Shown here in pieces: positions 45,221 through 55,078 of a stretch of 64,000 bases of DNA. Positions within the stretch are counted from its first letter, which is position 1. Every line of letters starts with the position of its first letter. A program made the position numbers and the translations under genes. Below the pieces are notes generated by a model. The model was not told the origin of the DNA. It searched no databases and saw only the letters and a list, made by a program, of their open reading frames with translations. Source of the DNA: Cupriavidus neocaledonicus (GTDB lineage: Bacteria > Pseudomonadota > Gammaproteobacteria > Burkholderiales > Burkholderiaceae); assembly GCF_000372525.1 (NCBI RefSeq), contig NZ_AQUR01000097.1, positions 1 through 64,000 of the forward strand, in the 5' to 3' direction.

Positions 45221-46652
45221 GGGGCGCTTCCCCGGCCGCCGGCGTCGACGGCGCCGCCGTGCCGTCCACCTGGGCCCGGCGCAGCAGCTTGACCAGCGCC
45301 TCTTCGGCGCCGGTCGCGGGCACCGCGAGCGAGTAGACGCCGATGCCGGCGCGGGTGAAATCGGTGCCGAACTGCGCGCGCAGCATGTCTTCGATGCGCA
45401 CCAGGTAGGCCGCCACGGCCTGCGCATCGGACAGCGGCATCAGCGTCAGCATGGCGCGGTGGTGGGGGTTGACCAGCGGCCAGGCCACGTCCAGCGCGCG
45501 CCGGCTGCGCACCACCTGCTCGAACAGCGCATCGCGCTCCGGATCGGTGTCGAACACCAGCGCCACCACCGAGCTGTTGATGCCGGTCTCGCGCTGCAGC
45601 CGCGACAGGCGCGCATAGTCCAGCGCAAACGGATACGGGCACGCCGGCAGCGCCGCCAGGATGGTGCGCGTGGCGCCGGCATGCTCGACGCCGTCGGCGT
45701 AGTAGCCCAGCAGCACCATCAGCATCTGCAGGTTTTCATAGTTCAGCGACAGGAACGGCATGCGTTCCACCACCAGCAGGCCGATCAGGTGGTCGGAGCC
45801 CGCCAGCACCGGCGCCACCGCCACGTAGCGGGTGCGCGCATCGTGCTGCAGGCCGTCGGCGCGCAGGTGGGCCAGCTGGCGCGTGTCCAGGCAGTGGCGC
45901 ACCAGCGGATCGGTGGTGTCGAGGGTAAAGGCCGGGCCGATGCTGGCCGCGGGCTCGGCGTCGACACGCTCGCCGTCGCAGGCGTAGAGCGCGGCCGCCT
46001 CGACCTGGCAGGCCTGCGCCACCACCTGCAGCACCGGCTGCGCGCCGGCCAGCACATGGCCGCCGCGGGCGGCCTCTTCCAGCGCCACGCCGCGCAGCTG
46101 CGACAGGGTGTCGCGCAGCGTGGTGGGCCGCGCCAGCAGGTCGTTTTCCAGCCGCGAGTGGGAGATGCGCAGCAGGTAGTGGTTCTTGGTCAGCGCCGCC
46201 AGGCGCTCGTCCAGGTAGCGGTTGACGGCGCTGGCACGCGCCAGGCGCGTGCCCCAGATATCGCCGAACTGTCCCGCCACCAGCACCAGCAGCAGGCCGC
46301 CGAGGAAGAACAGGCGCGGGAACGGGCCGGGCATCACGCCGGTCTGGTGGTACAGGTACCAGGCGCCCAGCAGCATCAGCACGCTGCCCACCCCGATCAG
46401 CGTGCCGTAGCGCAGCGCCAGGATCACCGGCAGCAGCCAGGCCCACGGGAAGCCCATGCCCAGCAGCAACGGGTTCTGCGGCAGCACCAGCCAGGCCAGC
46501 CCCAGCGCGGCCAGCATCGCCACCACCAGTTCCACCACGGCCGCCGGTCCGGTGACCGCCGGCGCGAGCAGGCGCGCATAGCGCCCGCCCAGGCCGATAC
46601 CCTGTCCCTGCCGCGCGCGATAGGTATTGTCAGCCGTCTTGGCCACGCTCAT
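45213..46652 (-). CDS. pelD: Cyclic-di-GMP receptor PelD
   Basis: Inner-membrane c-di-GMP receptor that switches on Pel synthesis. The 479 residues have about four N-terminal membrane helices, a short coiled segment, a GAF domain (about 175-320) and a degenerate GGDEF domain. The inhibitory-site-like R385-A-L-D388 and Arg420 are spaced as the ligand residues R367xxD370 and R402 of P. aeruginosa PelD, so binding is probably kept. The active-site GGDEF motif is absent, so it should not make c-di-GMP. Confidence 0.94.
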   Translation of the reverse strand: MSVAKTADNTYRARQGQGIGLGGRYARLLAPAVTGPAAVVELVVAMLAALGLAWLVLPQNPLLLGMGFPWAWLLPVILALRYGTLIGVGSVLMLLGAWYLYHQTGVMPGPFPRLFFLGGLLLVLVAGQFGDIWGTRLARASAVNRYLDERLAALTKNHYLLRISHSRLENDLLARPTTLRDTLSQLRGVALEEAARGGHVLAGAQPVLQVVAQACQVEAAALYACDGERVDAEPAASIGPAFTLDTTDPLVRHCLDTRQLAHLRADGLQHDARTRYVAVAPVLAGSDHLIGLLVVERMPFLSLNYENLQMLMVLLGYYADGVEHAGATRTILAALPACPYPFALDYARLSRLQRETGINSSVVALVFDTDPERDALFEQVVRSRRALDVAWPLVNPHHRAMLTLMPLSDAQAVAAYLVRIEDMLRAQFGTDFTRAGIGVYSLAVPATGAEEALVKLLRRAQVDGTAAPSTPAAGEAPHV

Positions 46653-46717
46653 CCCCTTGCTTCAACCATCCATCGCCGCGCTGGCGCGGCGCCGTGCCGA
46701 TCAACGCCACCCCGACC

Positions 46718-47290
46718 TCAGCCCTGCATCAGCGGCGCCAGCAGGCGGCGCAACAGCTTCTGCGCGGTACCCGACAGCGAGGCGCGGCTCCAGCCGCTGT
46801 CGCTGCCGGTGGCGGACCACACCACTTCGCCGCTGTTCACGTCGAGCAGCTGCAGCGAGATGCCGACCGCCGGCTCGCCGTCCACGCCCACCTTGTAGCG
46901 CCATTCCTGCACCGCGCCGGTGAGCGCATAGCGGGCCTTCTCGGCGCGCGCCCATTCCAGCGCCTTGCCTACCGCCTCGCGCTCGGCCGGCTCGAACAGC
47001 GTTTCCGGGTTCAGCGCGGCCGGATAGCGCTTCAGGCTGGCCACGCCGCCGGTCTTCAGCAGGCTCTCGGCGATGGCTTCGGCGCGCAGGCCGGCTTGCG
47101 GCGTCTCGGTGTAGTTGACGATCGGCAGCACCGCGATGGTCTCGCCGCGCGCCAGCGCCGGCGCGCGCCCGACGTCCGTCACCGCGCAGCCCGCCAGCCA
47201 CAGCGCCGCGCCCAGCGCGCCGCACCATGCGGCCAGCCGCGCTGCTACGGTCCTGCCCGTGATGCCTGTCATGCCCGTTTGCTTGTTCAT
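46718..47290 (-). CDS. pelC: Pel outer-membrane lipoprotein PelC
   Basis: Lipoprotein of 190 residues that forms a ring on the periplasmic face of the outer membrane and guides Pel to PelB. The signal ends in the lipobox LAGC. The core has the motifs IAVLPIVNYTETPQAG and YALTGAVQEWRYK, with SLQLLDVNSGEVVWSATGS. ATG 47290 has GGGGATC upstream. It lies between pelB and pelD. Confidence 0.92.
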   Translation of the reverse strand: MNKQTGMTGITGRTVAARLAAWCGALGAALWLAGCAVTDVGRAPALARGETIAVLPIVNYTETPQAGLRAEAIAESLLKTGGVASLKRYPAALNPETLFEPAEREAVGKALEWARAEKARYALTGAVQEWRYKVGVDGEPAVGISLQLLDVNSGEVVWSATGSDSGWSRASLSGTAQKLLRRLLAPLMQG

Positions 47291-47343
47291 GCTGATCCCC
47301 TTTTTCCGTATTCCATGTCCTGTTGATGCCTGCCCTGCCGCGC

Positions 47344-50300
47344 TCAGTACAGCCAGCGGTAGCGCAATCCCAGTTCCGTCATCGGCCGCCCGCCGTTGCG
47401 CGCCGCGGTCTCGTGCGAGACATAGAGCGCCAGGTGGTCGTTGCCGAACAGCGAGCCCGCCACGCCGCCCTGCACGCGGAAGTTCTGCCGCGCGCGGGTG
47501 TCGTGCAGCAGCCCGATCTCGCCGAACGGCCGCCACTTGCGGGTGTATTCGTCCAGCAGCTCGGTGCCGAAGCCGAACAGCACGCCAGCCTGCGTGAAGC
47601 CCTGCGGCATGTAGAACGCCGGCGTCGCGGCGGCGCCGGCCGGCACCAGCGCGGCCTGGCGCGGCGTCAGGCTGCCGCCCTGCGTGCTGTAGCTGGCATG
47701 CGTCGCGACCACGCGCACGGTGTAGTCCGGGTACGCGGTGCGGATCTTGTAGCCGGCCTCGACGTCATAGACCAGGCCGTGGCCCAGCGTGCTGCGGTCC
47801 TGGCCGCGGAAGCGGCTGTACTCGATGCGCGCGCCGACGAACTCGCGCAGGCTGAAGCGCCACGTCGCGCCCAGCCCCAGCACATCCTTGGCGCCGCCCA
47901 CGCGCAGCGGCGCGGACTCGTCCGCCGGCTGGTTGAGCCCCGCCAGCGTGCTGAACTGCAGCCGCCCCTGCTGGTTCCACTCGCCGAAGAAGCGCGCCGT
48001 GGCCATGGTGTCGAGGCCCTCGCGGTAGCCCGCGCTGGCGCGCCAGCGCCGGTTGTTGTCGCGGTAGCCGAGCGACAGGTCGGCGCTCCGGTCCGACGCC
48101 GGCACGTTGGCGAGCTGCCCCGGGTCGGTGCTGCGCTGGTCGCGCCAGGTGCCGCGCAGGTTCAGGTCGTAGCCGTCCCACAGCCGCACGCCGCCGGCCA
48201 GGCTGCCTTCGGTGAACTCCAGCGGCTTCTGGTGCAGGAAGCGCACGCGCGGCTCGATCGCCTGGGCGTTGAACAGCAGCGTGTCGCGCAGGGTCTCCTG
48301 CAGCGCGTCGTCAGAGCGGGCCCGCTCCTGGGCCTCGAAGGCCAGCGTCTGCGCCGCGCCGAGGCGGTCCAGGCGCTGGTTGGCCTCGATCTGGCTCGCC
48401 ACCGGCACGCCGCCTGCCTGGCGCTCCAGGATGCGGTCCAGGCTGTTCAGGTCCTGCTGGTCCAGCGCGATCGCCACCTCGGCATACGCCGGGCGCTGCA
48501 GCCGGCTGGCGTACTGGCGCGCCAGCCAGCCGCGCGCCAGTTCGTTCGATTCCGCCGACATCGCCCATGCCAGCGCGGCATCGCGTCCGGCGGCCGACAA
48601 CGCGGCCTCGCGCCGCGCCGCGTCGCGCACGACCTCGGCAGGGACCGGGTCACGCAGCGGCGGCAAGCCTTCGATCTCGCCCAGCTGCGACGTCGCCCCC
48701 GCGGCCGGCCGCTGCAGTCCGCGCGCCGCCGTGGAAGCGCGGTCGGCGCGCAGCATCTGGATCACCAGCGCGCGCGAGACATCGCCCGAGGCAAAGAGCT
48801 GCCCCAGCGCCACGGTCTGGCGGCGCAGGTCCGCGCGCGACGGCGCGCCGGACGGGTTCTCCTGTTCCTCGTCGCCGTCGGTGTGATCCGGGCGCATGCG
48901 GGCAGCGCCCGCGCCGCGCCGGGCCCAGCCGCGCTGCAGGTCGAGCCACGCCTGGCGGCGCACGCGCCAGGCCATGTCGGTCTGGCCGACGGCTTCATAG
49001 GCGTCGGCCAGCAGGCTCAGCCACAGCGGATCGGCGCTCTGGCCGTCGTTGAGCTTGTGCAGGTAATGCAGCGCCGCGCGCCCGTCGTGGAAGCGCATGT
49101 GGCCGGCGGCGAAGGCGCCCCACAGGTCGGGATTGTTTTCGGCCTGGTCCTGCAGGCGGCGCATCACCGCGCGCACCTCGGTATCGGTGCCCTGATCGAC
49201 CAGCGTCCACATCAGCGCCGCCAGCGTTTCGCTGTCGACGTCGGGCAGGCCCGCGGCATGGCGCAGGTCGGCCAGGGCCTGCTCGCGCTGGCCGGTCACG
49301 CGGTAGTACTCGGCGCGCCGCATCAGGAAGCGGCCCGACTGCCAGGCGGCGCGGCGCTGCTCCGGGGTCATGTCCTGCAGCAGCAGCTCGATGCGGCGGT
49401 AGGCGTGGGCGCGCGTGTAGTAGTACAGCGCCAGCTCCAGCGAGGCCGGGTTGGCGCCGCGGCGCCAGTCGGCCTCGGCGATGCGGCCGGCGTCGATCGG
49501 GGTCTTGTCGTAGTAAGCGATCAGGTTGGAGAAGTCCGCTGCCCGGGTCTCGCGGACCTGGTTCATGCAGTCGTTCTGCGCCGGGCCCGCCGGCAGCTGC
49601 AGGCAGTGCTCGTCGTGGCCCTGCGCGGCCGCCATCATCAGTTGCCGATAGCCATCCTGCAGCAGGTCGTCGCGCTGGTTGAGCCGGGCCAGCTCGGTGA
49701 ACGTGCGCCAGAACAACAGGTCGCGCGGGCCCGCGGCGGCGCGCGCCGGCAGCATTGCATCCAGCGCCTGGGGCAGCCGGGCGCGCATATAGAGCAGGTT
49801 GGCGAGCTTGAGCGCGTAGGTCGGGCGCGGGCCGAAGCGCTGCTGCAGCTGCGTATAGAGCTGGAACGCGCGCTCGTCCTTGCCGGCGCGCTCGGCCAGC
49901 GCGGCGTGGCGCTCCATGATCTCGCGCGCCTTCGGGCCCCGGCTCAGGCCTTCGAGAAAGCGCATGGCCTCTTCCGGCTCGCCCAGGCGCTCGTAAGCGG
50001 CCACCACCTCGTCCACCGTCTTCAGGTCCGAGGCGCCCGCGCGGTGGCGCAGCGCGGCCAGGTAGGCACGATCGTCGGACAGCCCCGGCGCCAGCCGCAT
50101 CACCGCGTCCCACGCGCGCTCGTCGTTGGTGGCGCGGGCATAGTCCAGCCAGCTCTTCAGCGCCACGGCCGGCTGGCGGTTCCATTCCGCCACCTGCGCC
50201 AGCCGCTCGCGCCAGACCGGCTCGCCCGGCAGCCGGCGCACCGCGGTCTCGGCCACGCGCTGGGCCTGGTCGAGCTTGCCCGCGGCCAGGAAGACGCGAT

Positions 50301-51423
50301 AGGCCAGCTCGTAGTCGTCGGCATTGAACTTCGTATCATCCGGCTGCGCGGGCGCGGGGTCCTGTGCCGCGATCCTGCGCACGCCGAGCTGGCCGGAAGC
50401 GGCCAGCGCCTCGCGCAGCGCCAGGCCGCGCGGCCCGTCGAGAAACACCACGCCGCGCTCGCGCCACGGCTGGCTGGCGGCGATGCGACGCACCTCGGCC
50501 TCGTGCGCGGCCAGCGCGGCCGGTTCGGCATGGCCGGTGCCGCGCAGCCGCGCCGACACCTTCAACAGCCGCTCGACATAGCGGCTGGCCTGCTCCGGCC
50601 GGTTCGCCGCCAGCGCCAGCCTGGTCAGGTAGCGCAGCACCTCGGGATCGTCGAGCAGCGTGCCGCCGTGGCGCTCGGCCTGCGCCAGCGCCTCATCCAG
50701 CAAGTTGCCGGACTGGAGGGTCTGCACCGCCTTCAGGAACAGCACGCGCCGCTCGCCCAGCGTGGTCGCGGCCTCCTGCTGCGCGAACAGCGCGTTTGCG
50801 GCGTCGCGGTAGTCGCCGCCGGCAATCGCCATCTCCGCCAGCTGGCGGTTCCAGAATGCCGCGTTGTTGCGGTCCTGGCTTGCCAGCGCGGTATAGAAAC
50901 GGCGCATGGCCCCATCCGCGCCGGCCTGGCGTGCCTGCGTGGCCAGCGCCTGCAGCTCCGCCACGCTCCAGCGGCGGCCGGCGGCCTGGTCCAGCAGCCG
51001 GCGCAGCTGCACCAAATTTTGTTCGCGCTCGGCAGTTTCCGGCAGCGCGGCCCAGGCGCGCTGCTGCGCGATCTCGATGCGCGTGCGCAGCACCTGGCCC
51101 GACAGGTCGATGCCCTGCACCGCCTGCATCCGCTCCAGCATCGCCTGCGCCTCTTCCAGGCGGCCGGTGCGCGCGTACTGCTCGGCCAGCACGCCCATGA
51201 AGGCGGGATCGTCGGGCGTGACCTTCCACCAGGCTTCCAGGTAGGCCATGGTCAGCCCGTCGATGGTGCGGCCCTGCCCCAGCAGCCGTTCGCGCAGGGT
51301 TTCGCGCGGGAACATCAGCGCCAGGCCGATGCCCACGATCGCGGTAAAGGTCAGCACCAGCGTCGGCGGCAGCAGCCGCTCGCGCTCAGCCGGCGCAGCG
51401 GACTTCGACTTGTTGCCTGACAT
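47344..51423 (-). CDS. pelB: Pel outer-membrane porin and TPR scaffold PelB
   Basis: Large protein of 1359 residues: an N-terminal membrane anchor, a long periplasmic TPR superhelix, and a C-terminal outer-membrane beta-barrel ending LGLRYRWLY. It binds PelA and exports Pel. It is somewhat longer than P. aeruginosa PelB (about 1190). ATG 51423 lies 38 bp inside the end of pelA, a long overlap that suggests coupled translation. Confidence 0.94.
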   Translation of the reverse strand: MSGNKSKSAAPAERERLLPPTLVLTFTAIVGIGLALMFPRETLRERLLGQGRTIDGLTMAYLEAWWKVTPDDPAFMGVLAEQYARTGRLEEAQAMLERMQAVQGIDLSGQVLRTRIEIAQQRAWAALPETAEREQNLVQLRRLLDQAAGRRWSVAELQALATQARQAGADGAMRRFYTALASQDRNNAAFWNRQLAEMAIAGGDYRDAANALFAQQEAATTLGERRVLFLKAVQTLQSGNLLDEALAQAERHGGTLLDDPEVLRYLTRLALAANRPEQASRYVERLLKVSARLRGTGHAEPAALAAHEAEVRRIAASQPWRERGVVFLDGPRGLALREALAASGQLGVRRIAAQDPAPAQPDDTKFNADDYELAYRVFLAAGKLDQAQRVAETAVRRLPGEPVWRERLAQVAEWNRQPAVALKSWLDYARATNDERAWDAVMRLAPGLSDDRAYLAALRHRAGASDLKTVDEVVAAYERLGEPEEAMRFLEGLSRGPKAREIMERHAALAERAGKDERAFQLYTQLQQRFGPRPTYALKLANLLYMRARLPQALDAMLPARAAAGPRDLLFWRTFTELARLNQRDDLLQDGYRQLMMAAAQGHDEHCLQLPAGPAQNDCMNQVRETRAADFSNLIAYYDKTPIDAGRIAEADWRRGANPASLELALYYYTRAHAYRRIELLLQDMTPEQRRAAWQSGRFLMRRAEYYRVTGQREQALADLRHAAGLPDVDSETLAALMWTLVDQGTDTEVRAVMRRLQDQAENNPDLWGAFAAGHMRFHDGRAALHYLHKLNDGQSADPLWLSLLADAYEAVGQTDMAWRVRRQAWLDLQRGWARRGAGAARMRPDHTDGDEEQENPSGAPSRADLRRQTVALGQLFASGDVSRALVIQMLRADRASTAARGLQRPAAGATSQLGEIEGLPPLRDPVPAEVVRDAARREAALSAAGRDAALAWAMSAESNELARGWLARQYASRLQRPAYAEVAIALDQQDLNSLDRILERQAGGVPVASQIEANQRLDRLGAAQTLAFEAQERARSDDALQETLRDTLLFNAQAIEPRVRFLHQKPLEFTEGSLAGGVRLWDGYDLNLRGTWRDQRSTDPGQLANVPASDRSADLSLGYRDNNRRWRASAGYREGLDTMATARFFGEWNQQGRLQFSTLAGLNQPADESAPLRVGGAKDVLGLGATWRFSLREFVGARIEYSRFRGQDRSTLGHGLVYDVEAGYKIRTAYPDYTVRVVATHASYSTQGGSLTPRQAALVPAGAAATPAFYMPQGFTQAGVLFGFGTELLDEYTRKWRPFGEIGLLHDTRARQNFRVQGGVAGSLFGNDHLALYVSHETAARNGGRPMTELGLRYRWLY

Positions 51424-54349
51424 GATTGGGGTCGGTCACGGGTGCGGTATCGACGCGCAGCGTATTGCGCTCGCGCACGCCCGCCACGGCCTTGCCATCG
51501 ACGCTGACGCGGCAGTGGCCGGCGTTGGCCAGGCGGAAGAACGGCTTGAAATAACCACTGAAGGCGAAGCGCGTGACGCCGTCGCGCTGCGACCAGTCGC
51601 GCACGATGCCGCTGGCTTCCGCGAGTTGCGGTGTGGCCGCCGCCGTGAGAGCGGCGGCGTCGCGCACGGCGAAGCGCGCGGCGCCGCCGTCCAGGTGCAG
51701 GTAGACGCCGCCGCCGGGCGCCGGCGAGGTCCCGGTCACGCCCTGCGCGCTGGCTACGTCGGGCAGGCCCGCGCCGCTCCAGCGCAGGTTGCGCAGGTTG
51801 CCGTCGCCGCGCACGATCCAGTGCGTGCCGCTGCTGCCGGCACTGCCGTCGCCCACTTCGCGCGCCACCGCCATCTCCTGCCAGTCGAGCACCTTGCGCA
51901 CGTAATCGGTCGAATGCAGCGGCAGCAGCGGCTGCGTCAGCACGTAGTCGTAGACCTTGCGCAGCGCCTTCAGCGACGCCGCCTTGGTGCCGGAGTAGCT
52001 GTGGTAGTAAATGTTCACGGGCTTGAAGCGATACGGCCGGTCGGTCAGCTCGAAGGTCTCGATCACGCGCTCGAAGCCGTAGAACGGGCCGTGCCACAGG
52101 TTGGTGTAGACGTTCTCGTTCTGGTTGGGGGCGAACACCTGGAAAGTGCCGCCCGGCTTATTGATGCCCAGCGGCGCGATCGCGGTCCAGCTGGGATTGC
52201 TGCGCGTGATCAGCGTGTCGCCGCCGTTCATGTTGAACACGCGCGCCTCGTCGGTCAGGCGCAGGGCCTCGGCCGGCGGCTGGCAGTCTCCCGACCACAG
52301 CAGCAGGCTGACCGGCTTGCCGGCGGGCGCCAGGTTGCGGTTGATGTAGTCGATGGAACCGCCGATCTCGCGGTTCAGGTCCATGGTGTAGCCGGGGATG
52401 TCGAGGTGGAAGGCCGCGTCGCCCCCGCCTGCCGCGGCGTTGCCGCCCTGCCCCGGCTGGGCCGGCACCGTGCGCGCCCATTCGAACGGGTGCGAGAAGG
52501 TATGGCTGGCCACCTCGACATAGGGCTGGGCGAAGATCTTGCGCGCGATCGGCTCCAGCTCGGCGGCGAGCTTCGGGTACATGCCGTCGCGGCTGACTTC
52601 CCCCTGGATCACCGACATGGTCATCGGCAAGCGGTAGCGGTCGAAAATCTCGCGGAACAGCACCTCGCCGGAGAAGCCGCCGCCGGGAACCTCGGCGCGC
52701 GAGGCGAAGCCGTCGCCGTCGATATGGATGGTCAGCAGGCGCCGGCCGTTCTCGGTGGTGACGTCGGGCACCGGCATCGCGGGCAGGCGCAGCGCCTCGC
52801 GCAGGAAGTCCAGCGGCTGCACCACCCAGCGGCTGTCGGCGGTGCCGATGCCGCTCTCGTGCACCGCATACGGCCCCAGCACATAGCCGCCCCACGGCGT
52901 GATGGCCGCGGCGTCATAGGTCAGCGTGCCGGAGCGCAGGCGCAGCAGCGAGCGGAAGCCGTCGCCGTCGGGTACCTGGATCGCCTCGGCCTGGGTGCGG
53001 TCGGGCGCCACCGGCATCTCGAAGCCCATCATGGGGTCCCTGGCCAGCACCTCGACCGGGCCCGACACGCGGCCCCTGACCGCCTTCAGGCCAAAACTGC
53101 GCGCCACCGCGCCGCTGACGCTGGTGCCGAAGTCGTTCAGGAACACCACCGGCATGCCCTGCGCCATGCGCGCCTGCACCCAGGCGTCGAAGCGGCCCGG
53201 CTGCGCCGTGACCTTGCCCGTCAGGTACATCACTACGCCGGCATAGCGGTCCGGCCCGATCTCGGGCAGTGCCTCGCTGGTGTCGGCAAACTCGACGCGG
53301 TAGCCCAGGTAGTTGAGCGGCATCGAGACAAAGCGCACGCCCTCGGACTGGTCGATCGCCACGCCCGGGCGGCGCTCCTGCACCACCAGCACGCGCCGCG
53401 GCAGCACTTCGACCTTGCCGACGCCGATGGTCTGCAGGCCGGGATCGGCCACATAGGGGGTGATGCCCAGCGCGCGGATACGCCGCGCGGTGTCGCGCGC
53501 GCAGCGGCGGTCCGCCGGCGGGCAGTAGTCGATCGACACCACCGGCAACCGGTATTGCTCGCGGATAGTGCGGGCCTGCGCCAGCAGCCAGTCACGGTCG
53601 GCCTGGGGCACCTCGACATAGCGGCCCTGGGCCTGGTTCCAGCCGCGGAACAGCGACTCGAAGGCGACGGCATACGCCAGGCCATGCACCTGCGGCAGGA
53701 TCTCGAAGCCGCGGTTGAAGATCAGCCGGGCGTCGGGGTAGCGCGCCTTGATCGCGCGCACCACGCGCACCAGGCCGGCCTCCTGCCGCGCGCGTTCGGC
53801 GTCGGTTTTGGCGGCGAGCTGGTACGAGTCCAGGGTATCGAGGAAGAAGCCGCGGAAGCCACGCGCCCACAGCGGCGCGATCACCTTGTCGACATAGAAG
53901 GCGGGCCAGCCGTCGGCGGCCTGGTCGATCACCGGCGCGTTCCAGGCGTCGTTGCGGCCGACGAACCAGTTCTTGGGAATGTCCTTGAAGTACGGCCGTC
54001 CTTCCAGCACCTCGCCCACGCTGACATAGGCAAACCAGGCGGTCGCGGGGGTGGCGACCTGGCGCGGGTCGAAGCCGCTGTCGGGTTCGACCACGGCGAT
54101 ATCGAAGGCCTGCAGCGCATCGACCGGCGGCTTGGCGCCGTAGTGCAGCGCGATCGACGGCATCGCCGGAGCGGCTGCGGCGGCGCCCGCCGCCGGCTGT
54201 GCCGCGGCGGTCCCGGCCGCCCCCAGGGAAAGGACAACGGCGAGCGCCAGCGCGGCGTGCTGCGCCCCATGCCCCAGCCAGGCGATCCAACCCGGCCGGC
54301 ATGGCATGCGACCACCCCGGCTGCCTTGCGCTTCCCCCAGTCGATTCAC
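51386..54349 (-). CDS. pelA: Periplasmic Pel hydrolase and deacetylase PelA
   Basis: Bifunctional periplasmic enzyme that partly deacetylates and cuts Pel. About 987 residues from GTG 54349 (AAAGGAAAG upstream); ATG 54307 is an alternative that gives a more compact signal peptide. An N-terminal glycoside-hydrolase domain (IALHYGAKPPVDALQAFDI to about residue 330) is followed by a central region and a polysaccharide deacetylase domain with the metal aspartate in HIDGDGFAS (about 538) and histidines in SHTFSHPFEW (about 611). First gene of the operon. Confidence 0.93.
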   Translation of the reverse strand: MNRLGEAQGSRGGRMPCRPGWIAWLGHGAQHAALALAVVLSLGAAGTAAAQPAAGAAAAAPAMPSIALHYGAKPPVDALQAFDIAVVEPDSGFDPRQVATPATAWFAYVSVGEVLEGRPYFKDIPKNWFVGRNDAWNAPVIDQAADGWPAFYVDKVIAPLWARGFRGFFLDTLDSYQLAAKTDAERARQEAGLVRVVRAIKARYPDARLIFNRGFEILPQVHGLAYAVAFESLFRGWNQAQGRYVEVPQADRDWLLAQARTIREQYRLPVVSIDYCPPADRRCARDTARRIRALGITPYVADPGLQTIGVGKVEVLPRRVLVVQERRPGVAIDQSEGVRFVSMPLNYLGYRVEFADTSEALPEIGPDRYAGVVMYLTGKVTAQPGRFDAWVQARMAQGMPVVFLNDFGTSVSGAVARSFGLKAVRGRVSGPVEVLARDPMMGFEMPVAPDRTQAEAIQVPDGDGFRSLLRLRSGTLTYDAAAITPWGGYVLGPYAVHESGIGTADSRWVVQPLDFLREALRLPAMPVPDVTTENGRRLLTIHIDGDGFASRAEVPGGGFSGEVLFREIFDRYRLPMTMSVIQGEVSRDGMYPKLAAELEPIARKIFAQPYVEVASHTFSHPFEWARTVPAQPGQGGNAAAGGGDAAFHLDIPGYTMDLNREIGGSIDYINRNLAPAGKPVSLLLWSGDCQPPAEALRLTDEARVFNMNGGDTLITRSNPSWTAIAPLGINKPGGTFQVFAPNQNENVYTNLWHGPFYGFERVIETFELTDRPYRFKPVNIYYHSYSGTKAASLKALRKVYDYVLTQPLLPLHSTDYVRKVLDWQEMAVAREVGDGSAGSSGTHWIVRGDGNLRNLRWSGAGLPDVASAQGVTGTSPAPGGGVYLHLDGGAARFAVRDAAALTAAATPQLAEASGIVRDWSQRDGVTRFAFSGYFKPFFRLANAGHCRVSVDGKAVAGVRERNTLRVDTAPVTDPNHVRQQVEVRCAG

Positions 54350-54504
54350 AGCGTTGCTTTCCTTTGTTTTTTGCGCACCCGAAGTGCACGGTGCCAGACA
54401 TTTTAGCGGCGGTTCGTGACCGCGCGGCGCCTGGTTCTGACCGTCAATTCGGAAAGGTCCGATGGTATCCGGCATCCGCATGCTAGAGCAGGCGCCGTGG
54501 CCGT

Positions 54505-54520
54505 ATTGTCAACAATTGTC
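54505..54520. promoter_or_regulatory. FleQ-box-like repeat upstream of pelA
   Basis: ATTGTCAACAATTGTC contains two ATTGTC copies 10 bp apart, and GTCAACAATTGTC is close to the pseudomonad FleQ site GTCAATnnATTGAC but one base shorter. It lies about 160 bp before the pelA start. Which protein would bind is unknown; no FleQ is in the window. Confidence 0.35.
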
Positions 54521-55049
54521 CCGAAAACGAGACATTGAGCCGGCTTCGCCTTAACGGCAGCCGTCGTCGGCCGATGGTTGCTGCACCGGCGCCGGGAGCC
54601 CGGCCGGGAAGGTCGGATCCTTGCTACGCCGGCGCCGGCGCTGTCCGTTACCGGATTTCCGGACAGCCGCTTTGCCACAACATGAAATCGTTGCGTTCAT
54701 TCTCTTATGTATGGACGCGCATGCAGGCCATTGACTCATGTATTGGCATGGATAACCTGCGCCCCGTCTCGGGTATTGTGGTTTATCCGCATAATGTTAT
54801 CTCCCGCCTGGACTGGCCTCACCCGAACGCGGTAGGAGCGGCGCCGTAAAAATTTGTAAAAAAAGTGGCACCAGCATGTGGCGGGCGGCAGCGCATTATG
54901 CACGACAACATGGCACGCGGCCCGGCCGCGGTGCACGCACAGGCAAACGCGACAATAAAAAATCAGGGAATTCACTGAATCGGTACTGAAGTAGAAAACG
55001 CTAATATCTCCTGTCGGAACCTCTCATCATGATTAGGCGCTTAGCCTGA

Positions 55050-55078
55050 TTGACACACTGTGAAAATTCGGCAGAATG
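55050..55078 (+). promoter_or_regulatory. Putative promoter of the cold-shock gene
   Basis: TTGACA (55050-55055) and AGAATG (55073-55078) are 17 bp apart. The -35 is perfect and the -10 is weak. It would give a leader of about 190 nt, like cspA leaders, with a small hairpin GAGCG/CGCTC at 55235-55248. Confidence 0.45.

Noticed and set aside
47323-54406. Two long plus-strand open frames opposite pelB and pelA
   Set aside because: Composition is His/Arg/Gln-rich and they cover proteins with clear Pel domains. They have no ribosome binding sites and no motifs.
54535-54849. A 104-residue plus-strand frame in the pel/csp gap
   Set aside because: No ribosome binding site, no motif, and it spans likely regulatory sequence.
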